Below are positions 23,026 through 31,872 of a stretch of 37,112 nucleotides of DNA, piece after piece. Origin of the DNA: Caballeronia turbans (GTDB lineage Bacteria; Pseudomonadota; Gammaproteobacteria; Burkholderiales; Burkholderiaceae); contig FCOD02000046.1 of the NCBI GenBank assembly GCA_001544655.2, positions 1 through 37,112 on the forward strand. The letters are read 5' to 3'. Below the pieces are notes generated by a model. The model ran no database searches. It saw only the letters and a program-made list of their open reading frames with translations, and was not told the origin of the DNA. A program made the position numbers and the translations under genes. Positions within the stretch are counted from its first letter, which is position 1. The number at the start of each line of letters is the position of its first letter.

Positions 23026-24060
23026 ATGTCTGATTCGAAGATTGGTCTTATTGGTGCAGGCGCGATTGGTCGTGCGCATCTTGTTGGCGCAGCGGGCGCC
23101 GAGGGGCTCGAAATCGTCGGCATCGCCGACCCGAATCCGGCGGCGCAGGCGCTCGCCGAGGAGTTCTCGATCCCGTGGTTCAAGGACCATCGCGCGCTCA
23201 TCGACGAGACGAAGCCTGACGGCGCAATTGTTGCCACGCCGAACGCGCTGCATGTTCCCATGGCGCTGGAGTTGATCGCCGCCGGCACGGCAGTGCTCGT
23301 CGAAAAGCCGATCACCGATACGGTCGACGAAGGCTTGCGTCTCGGGCGCGCGGCTGCCGACGCCGATGTTCCTCTGCTCGTCGGCCATCACCGGCGGCAC
23401 AATCCGATCGTCCGCACCGCGCGGGCTTTGGTTCAGGGAGGACAACTCGGGCGGCTCGTCTCTGCATCGGTGCTAGCGACTTTCCTCAAACACGACGCCT
23501 ACTTCAACGAAGCTTGGCGCCGCACGCCTGCTGCGGGACCCGTCCTCATCAACCTGATTCACGAGATCGACCTGTTGCGCTTCGTATGCGGCGAGATCGA
23601 AAGCCTGCAGGCTGTTACGTCGAATGCGATTCGCGGATTCGAAGTCGAGGACACGGCGGCCACGCTGCTGTGTTTCAAGAGCGGAGCAATCGCAACGATT
23701 ACCCTGTCAGACAGCAGTGCTGCGCCGTGGAGTTGGGATCTGTCGTCGGGCGAGAACCCGGCCTTTCCGAAGACTCCGGTCGAGAGTCATTTTTTGTGCG
23801 GAACTGAGGCGTCTGTCGCCTTGCCGACGTTGCGGATGTGGCGTTATCCGGGCGAGCGCGGCTGGTTGCAGCCGCTGCAGGACGAAGAGGTGCACTTCGA
23901 CGCGGCCAATCCGTACATCGAGCAGATGCGACACTTCGGCGCGGTGATTCGGCGAAAAGAGCAACCGCTGACCGATGCGTTTGACGCGACCAGAACCCTC
24001 GAAGTCACACTGGCAGTTCGCGACGCCGCGCGTTCCGGTACGACGATCCGCTTTGGGTGA
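23026..24060 (+). CDS. Gfo/Idh/MocA-family NAD(P)-dependent oxidoreductase
   Basis: The 344-residue protein has an N-terminal Rossmann fold (IGLIGAGAIGRAHLVG) and ATPNALHVPMALELI. The family's EKPITD motif supplies the catalytic Lys (~residue 94), and GHHRRHNPIV follows. A C-terminal alpha/beta domain has INLIHEIDLLRFVCG, with the conserved His. These enzymes oxidise polyols, cyclitols or sugar acids. Third and last gene of the operon; the stop is followed immediately by a small GATGC/GCATC hairpin (24059-24072). Together with the TIM barrel and AAHS carrier it suggests uptake, oxidation and isomerisation or dehydration of a carbocyclic acid; quinate-like substrates are one possibility, not shown by sequence. 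Confidence 0.92.
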   Translation: MSDSKIGLIGAGAIGRAHLVGAAGAEGLEIVGIADPNPAAQALAEEFSIPWFKDHRALIDETKPDGAIVATPNALHVPMALELIAAGTAVLVEKPITDTVDEGLRLGRAAADADVPLLVGHHRRHNPIVRTARALVQGGQLGRLVSASVLATFLKHDAYFNEAWRRTPAAGPVLINLIHEIDLLRFVCGEIESLQAVTSNAIRGFEVEDTAATLLCFKSGAIATITLSDSSAAPWSWDLSSGENPAFPKTPVESHFLCGTEASVALPTLRMWRYPGERGWLQPLQDEEVHFDAANPYIEQMRHFGAVIRRKEQPLTDAFDATRTLEVTLAVRDAARSGTTIRFG

Positions 24061-24577
24061 TGCTAACGCATCGACAATCGGGAAGAGCCGCGATTAAGAC
24101 GCGGTAACAAGAATGAACCCGGTGCAAAGGCTCGAAATGCATAAGTTCTATTCGACTGTCTGATCGGCTATCGCTGGTTGTTCGTGCTGACGGCGGTCGT
24201 TCGTGAAAGGCGAATGGCCGCATTCGCCCCGTCTCAAGTTATCGGCGGCAACGATTCGAACGTCGGCAGATGGCCGTTTGTTCGCGTTCCGACTCGCCAC
24301 CGAAAAGCTGACACGGGCAACCCTAACGACAGCCCTGTAGAAGGTTCATCGAGCTGGCGCTCTCGGCCAGTGAGCGACGTTCGACGGGGATCTCGCTTGG
24401 TCACTCCGACGTCGGCTTGCCCCCTGGCAGCAGACGTTCCATTTGCGAAGGCGACCAGACTCCTGCCTCTTGCGGGAAAGGGGTAGTTGCCCGCTTGCTC
24501 ACTTTCGTTGTGATGTGTTTTGATTCACGCATTCGCGTTGAAGGCAGCGACGAAGAATCCATCGCGCGCGGGGCCGG
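24061..24577. other. 517-bp stretch without a recognised gene
   Basis: It follows the operon. Two small hairpins without T-runs (24059-24072 and CCGCG/CGCGG at 24088-24104) may help end transcription. Beyond them short open frames (for example 24178-24486 plus) have no start signal or family resemblance. The DNA leads into a LysR remnant and is probably decayed. Confidence 0.45.
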
Positions 24578-24870
24578 CTACCGCTTTCGCGCAGCGGACT
24601 CGCGAAACGCGTATTGCGTCATCCGATCCTGACGTTCGGGCGCGGGACGGCACCGCATCGCGCGCTGGAGGACATCGTCGACAAGCTCGCGCTCGCCAAC
24701 GGCGTGCCGCTCGCAGATACGCGCATCACCGGTTGGACGTCGATTTCGGTGATCGTGCAACTCGTGCGCGATGGCCTCGGCGTGGCGGCAACCGACGCGC
24801 GGATGCGCCGCTTTTCGTGCTCGGCGCGGCGAACGCGACATGGCGGCTGTCACGAATACTGCGAGTAGTC
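24578..24870 (+). pseudogene. LysR-family regulator remnant (effector-domain piece)
   Basis: The frame reads LPLSRSGLAKRVLRHPILTF, GRGTAPHRALEDIVDKLAL and ITGWTSISVIVQLVRDGLGV, a middle piece of a LysR effector-binding domain (the ...VQLVRDGLGVAAxP turn is typical). It then drifts out of frame at about 24800; PLFVLGAANATWRLSRI in another frame may be the continuation. No HTH domain or start codon remains. The regulated partner cannot be told; the nearby divergent gene is the membrane spermidine-synthase-like protein on the minus strand, whose end faces it. Confidence 0.7.
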
Positions 24871-24954
24871 GGATCGACGCTTGATCGAGCGGCCAAGACA
24901 CTCCGCCTGGCAAGAATGTCGCGTCGCTCGAGCGGACGCTCGCCGGGCTGGTCG

Positions 24955-24982
24955 CCCTTTGAGCGCGATCCCGCTCAAAGGG
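24955..24982 (-). terminator. Perfect 11-bp hairpin after the spermidine-synthase-like gene
   Basis: CCCTTTGAGCG (24955-24965) and CGCTCAAAGGG (24972-24982) pair exactly with a 6-base loop, 28 bp beyond the stop at 25010. No T-run is present on the outgoing side. Its position suggests a terminator for the PIMT-spermidine-synthase-like unit. Confidence 0.6.
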
Positions 24983-25009
24983 GCGCCCGGTCAAGTTGGA
25001 TTGGGCGGA

Positions 25010-27514
25010 TCAGGGATAGGCAGCCGCCGCGGCGAAATAGAGCACGACCGCTGTCACGACCACCGCAGTAAAGCCTAGATGAATCGCCACTATCGTCGCC
25101 AGGACTGCAGCCACGACGGACGTGCATGCGTTGACGCCCCACGCCCAGGGCACGAGCGTTTCGGCACAGCCGGCAACGCGGTTGAGCCCAAGCGGAAAGG
25201 GCATGCCCATCGCAAAGCCGAGCGGCGCGATGAGCAGCACGGCAATCGCTATTCTGACCGGGTCGGATAGAGGTATCAGGAACGAGAACAGATGGGGCAG
25301 CACGAGCAGGTAGCACAGCGAGATGGCAGAAAGGGCCACGATGGCGGTCGCCGCAGTCGACCGGTGCTTTCTGATCGTGCGCGGCCGTGTCGCGGAACGG
25401 GCGACCGGCACCTCGCGACCCTGCAGGCGCTGCGCGTACCGGCTTCCAAGTCCCGCGAACGAGAGGAACGCACACAGCACGACCGCCACAGCGTAGAGCG
25501 GGTGGCTCAGGAGCAGAACGAACTTCTGGATGAACGCGATCTCGATGAACATGAAAGCGAAGCCGATCGCGACGAAATAGATCGCGACTCTGCTTTCCGA
25601 TATCGCCGCCACCGAAGCTGTGGCGTCATTGCGGGAAGTGGCGTCCAAACGCGATGAACCGTGAGCCGTGCCCGTCCGGCGCTTCATCACCCACAGAGGA
25701 AAGAGGATCAACACGAAGGCCATGAATGTCGCCTGCAGCAGGGTGGCGATCAGTACCGGGTATCCCCATTCCAGCAAGGTCATGCCGCCTCGCCCTTTCA
25801 ACGCGAGAAACTCGGGCAGCGATCGCCATTTGAAGAAGTGCAAGAAGTACGGCTTGTCGTCCGTGGCGGGGCGGATATCGAACTTGTAGCGCGCCCAGAA
25901 CGTTTCTCGCCCGGGACTCAGCAGAGCGTGCGCGGCTTCGAAGAAGTAGGGCCTTTCAAGTACGTTGTAGCGATTCGCTTCTGCGGCCTGCATCCCCGGG
26001 TAGTATTCGACGTCGAACGAACGGGCATGGCAGAAGCTGCGCAGCGCGGCGATGTCCCTGTCATCGAATTCCCCGTTTTTGACCAGCAGCGTCGCGGTTT
26101 TCCATCCGCGGATCAGCATGAGCCGTCGATATGGTTGTCTTACACCGGCGTTCTCCATCGCCAGTACGGCCGTCGCAAACAGCTTGAGGACGTCGCGCGG
26201 GGGCAGCGTGACCCAGCGAGTGATCGCCAGTATGCCGCCTACGTTGAGATGACGCAGATAGTCCTGAAATGCTTCCACCGTGTAGAGGTAACTCTCGGAA
26301 AGGGAGTAAAGCCCGGCCGAGGTGGCACTGAAGGAGTCTAGCAGCGCGACCTGGATCAGGTCGTAGCGCTCACCGCGCGCAGCGACGAAACCACGCGCTT
26401 CGCCGGCGAATAGGCGAACGTTCGGTGCGCTGTACGGCTTGCCGGAAAAGTCGGCAAAGCGGTGCTGAACCGCTTCGACGATCTGTGGATTCAGTTCGAC
26501 CGCGTCGATTGCGCTCGCTTCGTGATACAGCGCCTGCAATACGTCGCCTCCTGCCCCGCTGCCGAGCACGAGGACTTTGGGCCGCCGCAGCAGGTGATAG
26601 GGGAGCGCGGAGGTCATAGAGTCCAGATAACCGAGCGGCTCGCGCCGCCCGTCATAGCGATTGAGCGCGGACAGTCCGTCGCCGTCGGTGAATACGCCGA
26701 GTTGCGGCGGCGGTTCCATCGTCGCGTTGAGGCTAAGCCCGGGCGCATGTCGGAAGGGAATCGAGGGGCTTTCCACCACCGTGACGACACCCAGCGGGCT
26801 TGAGCTTTCGGCGACCACGTGCGCATCCTTTATGCGCAGAGCCTGGCTCAGTTCCTTGTACTCCGATGGCCGCAATACGATCCAGTCTCGCGGCAGGCCG
26901 GTGGCCAGCATGGCTGCGGCGCCGAGCAACAGGATCGGCAACCACTTCCGGTGCCAGCGGCATTCGACGCATGCCAGCGCCGCTGCCGTGATGCCTGCAG
27001 CGCCCAGTACCCGCAGCGCATCCAGCGGACGAAGCACGAACAGCGCGCCGATGATCGCGACGCTGCCCACGCCCGCTCCGCCAATGTCGAAACTGTAGAT
27101 ACGCGGGATCTGGTCATTAAAACGTGTGAAGGTGAGACAGAGGCTGGTCGCGGCGCAGAAGAAAGGAACGAAAAGGAGCACGTAGATCAACAGCAGGCGC
27201 AAAGGTTCGCGCGGATTCCAGAGAATCTCCAGCGGGTTGAACGCAATGCGCTGCGCGAACGCGAACGAGGTGACCGCAAAGACGCCGAACAGGATTGCAC
27301 CGGCTACAAACACGGCTGCGAACCGTGGCACGAGCCAGCGCTGCGCAAGCGAGACCATCGCGCCGGCTGCTCCGTAGCCCAGCAGCGCCGCGCTGATCAT
27401 CATGTACGCGAAGTGATGCCATTGAATGATCGAAAAGAGCCGCATCAACAGCAGCTCGTAACCGAGGGCAGCGGCTGAAAGCAGCGAGACGGAGAGCAAC
27501 GGCACGGCAGGCAT
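25010..27514 (-). CDS. Membrane protein with spermidine-synthase-like (SAM-fold) domain
   Basis: The 834-residue protein has three parts: about six N-terminal membrane helices (1-215), a Rossmann-like spermidine synthase/methyltransferase domain (~300-500), and a second bundle of about seven helices (~600-834). The nucleotide motif is VLVLGSGAGGDVL with acidic AVELNP at the next strand. The GGGDG motif and the D-x-x-DP segment of true aminopropyltransferases are replaced (GSGAGG; LLDSFSATSAGLYSLSESYL), so polyamine synthesis is doubtful. GMPFPLGLNRV lies in a late loop. The ATG 27514 lacks a clear ribosome site. It follows an apparently exported PIMT by 87 bp, implying joint function at the membrane. 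A transferase using SAM or a related donor is plausible; function unknown. Confidence 0.82.
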   Translation of the reverse strand: MPAVPLLSVSLLSAAALGYELLLMRLFSIIQWHHFAYMMISAALLGYGAAGAMVSLAQRWLVPRFAAVFVAGAILFGVFAVTSFAFAQRIAFNPLEILWNPREPLRLLLIYVLLFVPFFCAATSLCLTFTRFNDQIPRIYSFDIGGAGVGSVAIIGALFVLRPLDALRVLGAAGITAAALACVECRWHRKWLPILLLGAAAMLATGLPRDWIVLRPSEYKELSQALRIKDAHVVAESSSPLGVVTVVESPSIPFRHAPGLSLNATMEPPPQLGVFTDGDGLSALNRYDGRREPLGYLDSMTSALPYHLLRRPKVLVLGSGAGGDVLQALYHEASAIDAVELNPQIVEAVQHRFADFSGKPYSAPNVRLFAGEARGFVAARGERYDLIQVALLDSFSATSAGLYSLSESYLYTVEAFQDYLRHLNVGGILAITRWVTLPPRDVLKLFATAVLAMENAGVRQPYRRLMLIRGWKTATLLVKNGEFDDRDIAALRSFCHARSFDVEYYPGMQAAEANRYNVLERPYFFEAAHALLSPGRETFWARYKFDIRPATDDKPYFLHFFKWRSLPEFLALKGRGGMTLLEWGYPVLIATLLQATFMAFVLILFPLWVMKRRTGTAHGSSRLDATSRNDATASVAAISESRVAIYFVAIGFAFMFIEIAFIQKFVLLLSHPLYAVAVVLCAFLSFAGLGSRYAQRLQGREVPVARSATRPRTIRKHRSTAATAIVALSAISLCYLLVLPHLFSFLIPLSDPVRIAIAVLLIAPLGFAMGMPFPLGLNRVAGCAETLVPWAWGVNACTSVVAAVLATIVAIHLGFTAVVVTAVVLYFAAAAAYP

Positions 27515-27601
27515 GATGGCATGAACCTGAAGGGGATGCGGAGGGCGCGCGCTCAGCCATGCTGCGATGCGGGTTCGCGCGATCTCGTTGGGTCGCTCGT
27601 T

Positions 27602-28333
27602 TCAATGCCCGACGAGAGGCACGAAGCGGACGGGCAGTATCTGTCGGGTGGAGACGGTCCCGTCGTTCGCCTTCGTGATCAGCAGCAGGTATTGCGTCAG
27701 AAACTGCGCGCCTACGGGAATGACAATCCTGCCGCCGGGCTTCAACTGCCGCACGAGAGGAGGGGGGACGTGGCTCGAGGCGGCGGTGACGATGATGGCA
27801 TCGTAGGGCGCGTGGGCTTCCCATCCGTAATAGCCGTCTCCTACCTTGGTTTCTACGCGCTTGTACGCAAGCCGTTGCAAGCGCTCCTGAGCCGCTTGGC
27901 CCAGAGGCTCGATGATTTCGATCGTATAGACCGCTCGCGCGAGGGTCGAGAGAATCGCCGCCTGATACCCTGAGCCGGTGCCGACTTCCAGCACGACGTC
28001 AGTGGGCTTGATCATCATCAGGTCGGTCATCAACGCGACGATATAGGGCTGGGAAATGGTCTGGCCATAGCCGATGGGAAGAGGCCGGTTCTCATAGGCG
28101 TTGCGCTCGTCGTCGGGTGGCACGAACTGGTGGCGAGGCACTTGGTTCATCGCGGCGAGCACGCGCGGATCGATTGCGGCTCTGCCGGTTGCGACGGAGG
28201 TTTCGGTCGCAAGCTCCGAGATGTTCCTGATCATCGTCGCACGAAGGGACGCGAAGTCATCGGCGGCGTGAATGCCAGAAGGCATCCACGCCAGTGTGAT
28301 TGCGGGAATCAGGATACGCAGCCAGCGCAGCAT
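27602..28333 (-). CDS. pcm: Protein-L-isoaspartate O-methyltransferase, apparently exported
   Basis: The 243-residue product carries the PIMT motifs: QVPRHQFVPPDDERNAYENR, then PIGYGQTISQPYIVALMTDL, the SAM motif VLEVGTGSGYQAAIL, VGDGYYGW, DAIIVTAAS and GGRIVIPVG. It repairs isoaspartyl residues in aged proteins by methylation. Unlike the usual cytosolic enzyme it begins with a hydrophobic segment (ILIPAITLAWMPSGIHA) that resembles a signal peptide with cleavage near ADDF. SAM is cytosolic, so a membrane-anchored or periplasmic enzyme is puzzling. ATG 28333 was chosen; a GTG three codons upstream is possible. It is followed on the same strand by the membrane spermidine-synthase-like gene and is probably co-transcribed. 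Confidence 0.88.
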   Translation of the reverse strand: MLRWLRILIPAITLAWMPSGIHAADDFASLRATMIRNISELATETSVATGRAAIDPRVLAAMNQVPRHQFVPPDDERNAYENRPLPIGYGQTISQPYIVALMTDLMMIKPTDVVLEVGTGSGYQAAILSTLARAVYTIEIIEPLGQAAQERLQRLAYKRVETKVGDGYYGWEAHAPYDAIIVTAASSHVPPPLVRQLKPGGRIVIPVGAQFLTQYLLLITKANDGTVSTRQILPVRFVPLVGH

Positions 28334-28979
28334 GACTCGTTTCACCGTCCGGCCCCAGTTGGCTGTCTGCTGAAATTCTACGCCCGCGCACGCGAGGTCG
28401 GGCAGGGCGCGTCCGGCCGTTTGTCGTATGTTTAGCGCAGACTTCGAGCGCGTCGTCGTGTCGCCGCCAAAGGCCACATTGCCTCTGGAAAGGCAAAGGT
28501 CCGCATTCGAGTGGTAGAGCAGATCGGGACGGGAGTGAGGGGCGTCGACTTGGCAAGGGTGAAGAACGGCGTAGGCGTGCCGGAGCGCGACAACGAACCC
28601 GTTCCTCCAGCGAATAGTCGGGCGTGGTGTACCTCGAACTCGAGGGCATCGACGTTGACTCGTTCGCGCGTGAGGCTTGCTCGCGTGTACGCGGCGGTTG
28701 TATTGCGATTGCCCATCAAAACGGCGACTCAGGCCAGGCGGTCGCACAGTTGGACCACCTGGATAGTTGCGGGAGCGCGGGACTGTCTGAACGGTTCCGA
28801 ACGACTCCGGTTGACCAAAGTCGGGACTACGTGCGCTAACGCACATTGCTTGCACGGCGGAAAAGCGCGAACCAAATGTTGTTGGTGTTGTGCGAATTTT
28901 CAACTATAAAAGGTCTCGGGAGTCTCAGCGAAAGGACGGCGTTCGTGCCACCACGTTCGACGGGCAGAGGGGTGCTTTC
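28334..28979. other. 646-bp divergent intergenic stretch
   Basis: No supported gene. Frames on both strands between 28430 and 28910 lack ribosome sites and domains. The right part holds a promoter-like sequence for the next gene (TTGTGC at 28889-28894, then TATAAA at 28906-28911, spacing short) about 70 bp before the ATG. The left part must contain the PIMT promoter. Confidence 0.4.
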
Positions 28980-29444
28980 ATGGTAAATCACCTACCGAAA
29001 CGATTCGCAATTGCGGCAGTGCTGTTCGTTCTAAGCGGCAGTGCCCTCGCGAAGACTGAAACCTGCCATCCGGCATCAGAAAAGCAGATTGCTGCGTTGT
29101 TTGATCGCTGGAACGATTCGCTTAAAACGGGTGATCCTCAGAAAGTGGTGGCGAACTCCGCTCCACGCTCGGTTCTATTGCCGACCGTCTCGAACAAGCC
29201 GCGCGTGTCTGTCGATGAGAAATTAGACTATTCCAAGCATTTTCTCGAGAGCGAGCCCGATGGCACCATCGACTTCCGCGAAATCATGATCGAGTGCAAT
29301 ACCGCGATCGACGCCGGAACCTACACCTTCAAGTTCCGGGACGGTTCGATCGTCAAAGCGCGCTACACGTTCACCCACGTCTGGGACGGGCACAAATGGG
29401 TGATTACTAGCCATTATTCTTCCAAAATGCCGGAGAACCAATAA
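28980..29444 (+). CDS. Exported SgcJ/EcaC-type NTF2-like (DUF4440/CaMKII-association fold) protein
   Basis: The 154-residue precursor has a signal peptide (KRFAIAAVLFVLSGSALA, cleavage before KTETC). The mature domain starts KQIAALFDRWNDSLKTGDPQ and ends HVWDGHKWVITSHYSSKMPE, the SgcJ/EcaC pattern. FREIMIECNTAIDAGTYTFK and a final WxITSHYSS strand line the cone. Such proteins bind small ligands; enzyme activity is rarely known. GAGGGG lies upstream of ATG 28980. A Cys pair (TC and EC) could form a periplasmic disulfide. It precedes the Tat-exported sulfatase by 266 bp on the same strand. Confidence 0.88.
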   Translation: MVNHLPKRFAIAAVLFVLSGSALAKTETCHPASEKQIAALFDRWNDSLKTGDPQKVVANSAPRSVLLPTVSNKPRVSVDEKLDYSKHFLESEPDGTIDFREIMIECNTAIDAGTYTFKFRDGSIVKARYTFTHVWDGHKWVITSHYSSKMPENQ

Positions 29445-29710
29445 GCGGCGCCGGTGCGATTTGCCCTCGTGAACCACTGTGTCGAAACAGACACCGCCAG
29501 CATCACGCCGAGGCCGCCGTCCCCTTGCGGTGGTGACATCGTATGAAATTAATTCTTCGCTGGGGCGACGGGCGGTTTCGCCTATCCTTCGTTTGGCCCA
29601 ACACCGCTTGCGATAGCTAAACAACGGCGCCGGCTGAATTAATCGTATCAAAGTCGGGCAACGCCCGGACAAAAGCGTATCCCCACTAGGTTTTCTAAGG
29701 AGTACTACTT

Positions 29711-31570
29711 ATGGATAGGCGAGATTTTATCAAAAAGACCTCCGCGGTTGGCGCAGCCATTGCGACGACGAACGCCGCCGCCCAGGGCGCCGGGGACGGC
29801 CCAAGCGGCAAGCCCAACATCTTGTTCATTCTCCTGGATGAAATGCGCTTTCCCCGGGTGTTTCCGAAAGGGGTTCAGGACGCACGCGAGTTTCTCAAGG
29901 CCTATATGCCCCGAACGTTCGATTTGTGGAAGAGGGGAGTCAAATTTTCGGGCCACTACACCGCAGCCTCGGCGTGCAGTCCCGCGCGCGCCGCGCTCGT
30001 CACCGGGCTGTACACCCACCAGAATTGGTTGCTCACGACCATTTTGGATTCACCCGACACCAAGGTTTCGATCCAGCCGGTGCTGAACCGGCAGTTTCCA
30101 ACCTACGGCAAGGTCCTGCAGTCGCTCGGCTATATCACGCCCTATATAGGGAAGTGGCATCTGTCGATCGTGCACAAAGGGCAAAGGCCGCTCGGGCTCT
30201 ACGGCTTCGAAGGGATGACGTACCCGGATCCGACGGGCAGCAACCTTCAAGGCACAATTGGCGACCCGGGACAAGGCTACCTGAGCGACACGAACATCGC
30301 GGACCAGGCAACGCAGTGGTTGCAGCGGCGCAGGCCGGCCGACCCGCCCTGGTGTTTGACCGTCGGCTTCATCAATCCGCACGACAAGGAGTTCTTCCCC
30401 GCGGGCACGGAGTTCAAGCGCTTTACGGAGCTTTTTGCTTCGAACAACTACAACCCGAATGGCTATTCCCAGTGGATCGATTACACCGCAGGGCCCCCGA
30501 CGTACAACTGGGAGTTCAACCCGCTGCGCAATCCGCCGCAGTACGGGTATCCGGCAACTGCGCCGAACTGGGAGTCTGCCTCGCAACTGTCGGCCAACAA
30601 ACCGCCGATGCAGACCTTCAACCGCACGCTGCAGGAAGCCGTCTGGGGTGGCGTGCAGGACACGCGAGGTACGGATTTCGAAATCTCGGCTTATCCAGTC
30701 AATCCGAACCTGCCGCCGCCCTCCGAGACGAAGGGGGTTGCCAAGGCGCCTTTCAACTATTGGAAGCGCGGGCTCGATTCCTACACACAGATCATGTCGA
30801 TAGTAGATTCAAAAATTGGCGCGGTCGTTGACTCATTGCCGCCTGCGGTCGCGAAGAAGACGATCATCGTGCTGACCTCGGACCATGGCGACTATGCAGG
30901 CGCTCATGGCTTGATTTCGGGTAAGACCGGGACGTGCTACGAAGAGGCGTTTAACGTCCCGCTCATCGTGATGGATCCGACCGGGCAGTACAACGGGGAT
31001 CTTGACGTCGTTCGCAGCGGCCTGACCTCGTCAGTTGATATCCTGCCGATGTTGGCAACCTTTGCCAACGGCGGCACGCGAAGCTGGATGACTGGAGATT
31101 ATGCGCAGCTGTACGGGAACCGACACGACTTGCTTCCAATGCTGAAGAGCGCGAGCGCGCCAGGCCGGCCGTATGTGGTCTTTGCATCCGACGAGATCGT
31201 GCCAGAGGTCTACAACTTCAATTCTTCGGCATCGCACATCATTGGCGTGAGAACCGAGGCGGGCAAACTCGGAACGTACTCGTACTGGGCGCCGTCGACG
31301 ACCACCATCAGCGGATCGAGCGATCTTGAGTATTACGACTACGCTACCGAGCACGGCAGGCTCGAACTGGACAATCGGTCTAGTTCTCACGCGGCGCAGG
31401 AAATGTATCAGAAGCTAATAAACGAGATCCTTCCGAACGAGCTGCAAGCCCCGATCCCGGGGAAGTTCGTCGCCGCGCAGAATACGGCGCAGTCGCGATA
31501 TCTCGAGTACATCAGCCTCATCAACAGCGGAGGGAACTTCGAGCTGCCGTTCAAGATCGGGGACATCTGA
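29711..31570 (+). CDS. Tat-exported sulfatase (type I, CSPAR)
   Basis: The 619-residue protein has a twin-arginine signal (DRRDFIKKTSAVGAAIATTN) and the sulfatase fold. Metal ligand Asp43 lies in FILLDEMRF, and the active-site Cys89 lies in CSPAR, converted to formylglycine in active enzymes. GKWH follows at 147-150, NPHD near 222, and DHGD at 391-394 supplies more metal ligands. It hydrolyses a sulfate ester in the periplasm; the substrate is unknown. A C-terminal domain extends beyond ~480. AAGGAG at 29697-29702 sets the start. The 266 bp upstream includes ATTAATTC/GAATTAAT inverted segments (29548-29555, 29636-29643). No formylglycine-generating enzyme gene is in the window. Tat export lets the folded, matured enzyme cross. 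Confidence 0.93.
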   Translation: MDRRDFIKKTSAVGAAIATTNAAAQGAGDGPSGKPNILFILLDEMRFPRVFPKGVQDAREFLKAYMPRTFDLWKRGVKFSGHYTAASACSPARAALVTGLYTHQNWLLTTILDSPDTKVSIQPVLNRQFPTYGKVLQSLGYITPYIGKWHLSIVHKGQRPLGLYGFEGMTYPDPTGSNLQGTIGDPGQGYLSDTNIADQATQWLQRRRPADPPWCLTVGFINPHDKEFFPAGTEFKRFTELFASNNYNPNGYSQWIDYTAGPPTYNWEFNPLRNPPQYGYPATAPNWESASQLSANKPPMQTFNRTLQEAVWGGVQDTRGTDFEISAYPVNPNLPPPSETKGVAKAPFNYWKRGLDSYTQIMSIVDSKIGAVVDSLPPAVAKKTIIVLTSDHGDYAGAHGLISGKTGTCYEEAFNVPLIVMDPTGQYNGDLDVVRSGLTSSVDILPMLATFANGGTRSWMTGDYAQLYGNRHDLLPMLKSASAPGRPYVVFASDEIVPEVYNFNSSASHIIGVRTEAGKLGTYSYWAPSTTTISGSSDLEYYDYATEHGRLELDNRSSSHAAQEMYQKLINEILPNELQAPIPGKFVAAQNTAQSRYLEYISLINSGGNFELPFKIGDI

Positions 31571-31582
31571 AGCATCAGCGGT

Positions 31583-31675
31583 GCATCGAGGAAGGCCCGC
31601 ATCGCCGGCGACGACAGAGTTCGTTCTGCGTGGACGTCGACACCGGCAAATTGGCGTGCTCCTCGATGCGTTTTT
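31583..31675 (+). terminator. Large folded terminator-like structure after the sulfatase
   Basis: GCATCGAGGA (31583-31592) pairs with TCCTCGATGC (31660-31669), followed at once by GTTTTT. Nested inside are GCCGG/CCGGC (31604-31608/31643-31647), directly stacked on CGACG/CGTCG (31609-31613/31635-31639), and an apical CAGAG/TTCTG stem (31615-31619/31624-31628) with a TTCG loop. It starts 13 bases after the sulfatase stop. The T-tract suggests termination; the size and nesting are more than a simple terminator needs. Confidence 0.6.
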
Positions 31676-31872
31676 AACTGCAGGAAGCCGCGCCGCCGAC
31701 TCCGCGCTCGCGCGTCATATGCGTTCTCGCAGATGCGCGTGGCGGTCTCCGCTCCTGAAGCGGTCCGCGTGAGAACCACGCTAACCTGGGCTTTCGAGAT
31801 TCCCGACGGCGACAACGGGACCCCATTGAGCGCGCACCGGTACCACGCGATTGACGCCGATCTTTGTCGCCT

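Noticed and set aside
24178-24486. Open frame after the Gfo/Idh gene as a possible small protein
   Set aside because: No ribosome site, no domain, and composition unlike the coding neighbours.
25010-27514. Annotation as spermidine synthase (speE)
   Set aside because: The GGGDG and D-x-x-DP motifs are altered and two membrane bundles flank the domain, so polyamine synthesis is not supported.
31408-31872. Minus-strand continuation of the SDR frame to 31408
   Set aside because: After PVKRAGN the reading no longer resembles an SDR and overlaps the sulfatase end and its terminator structure.
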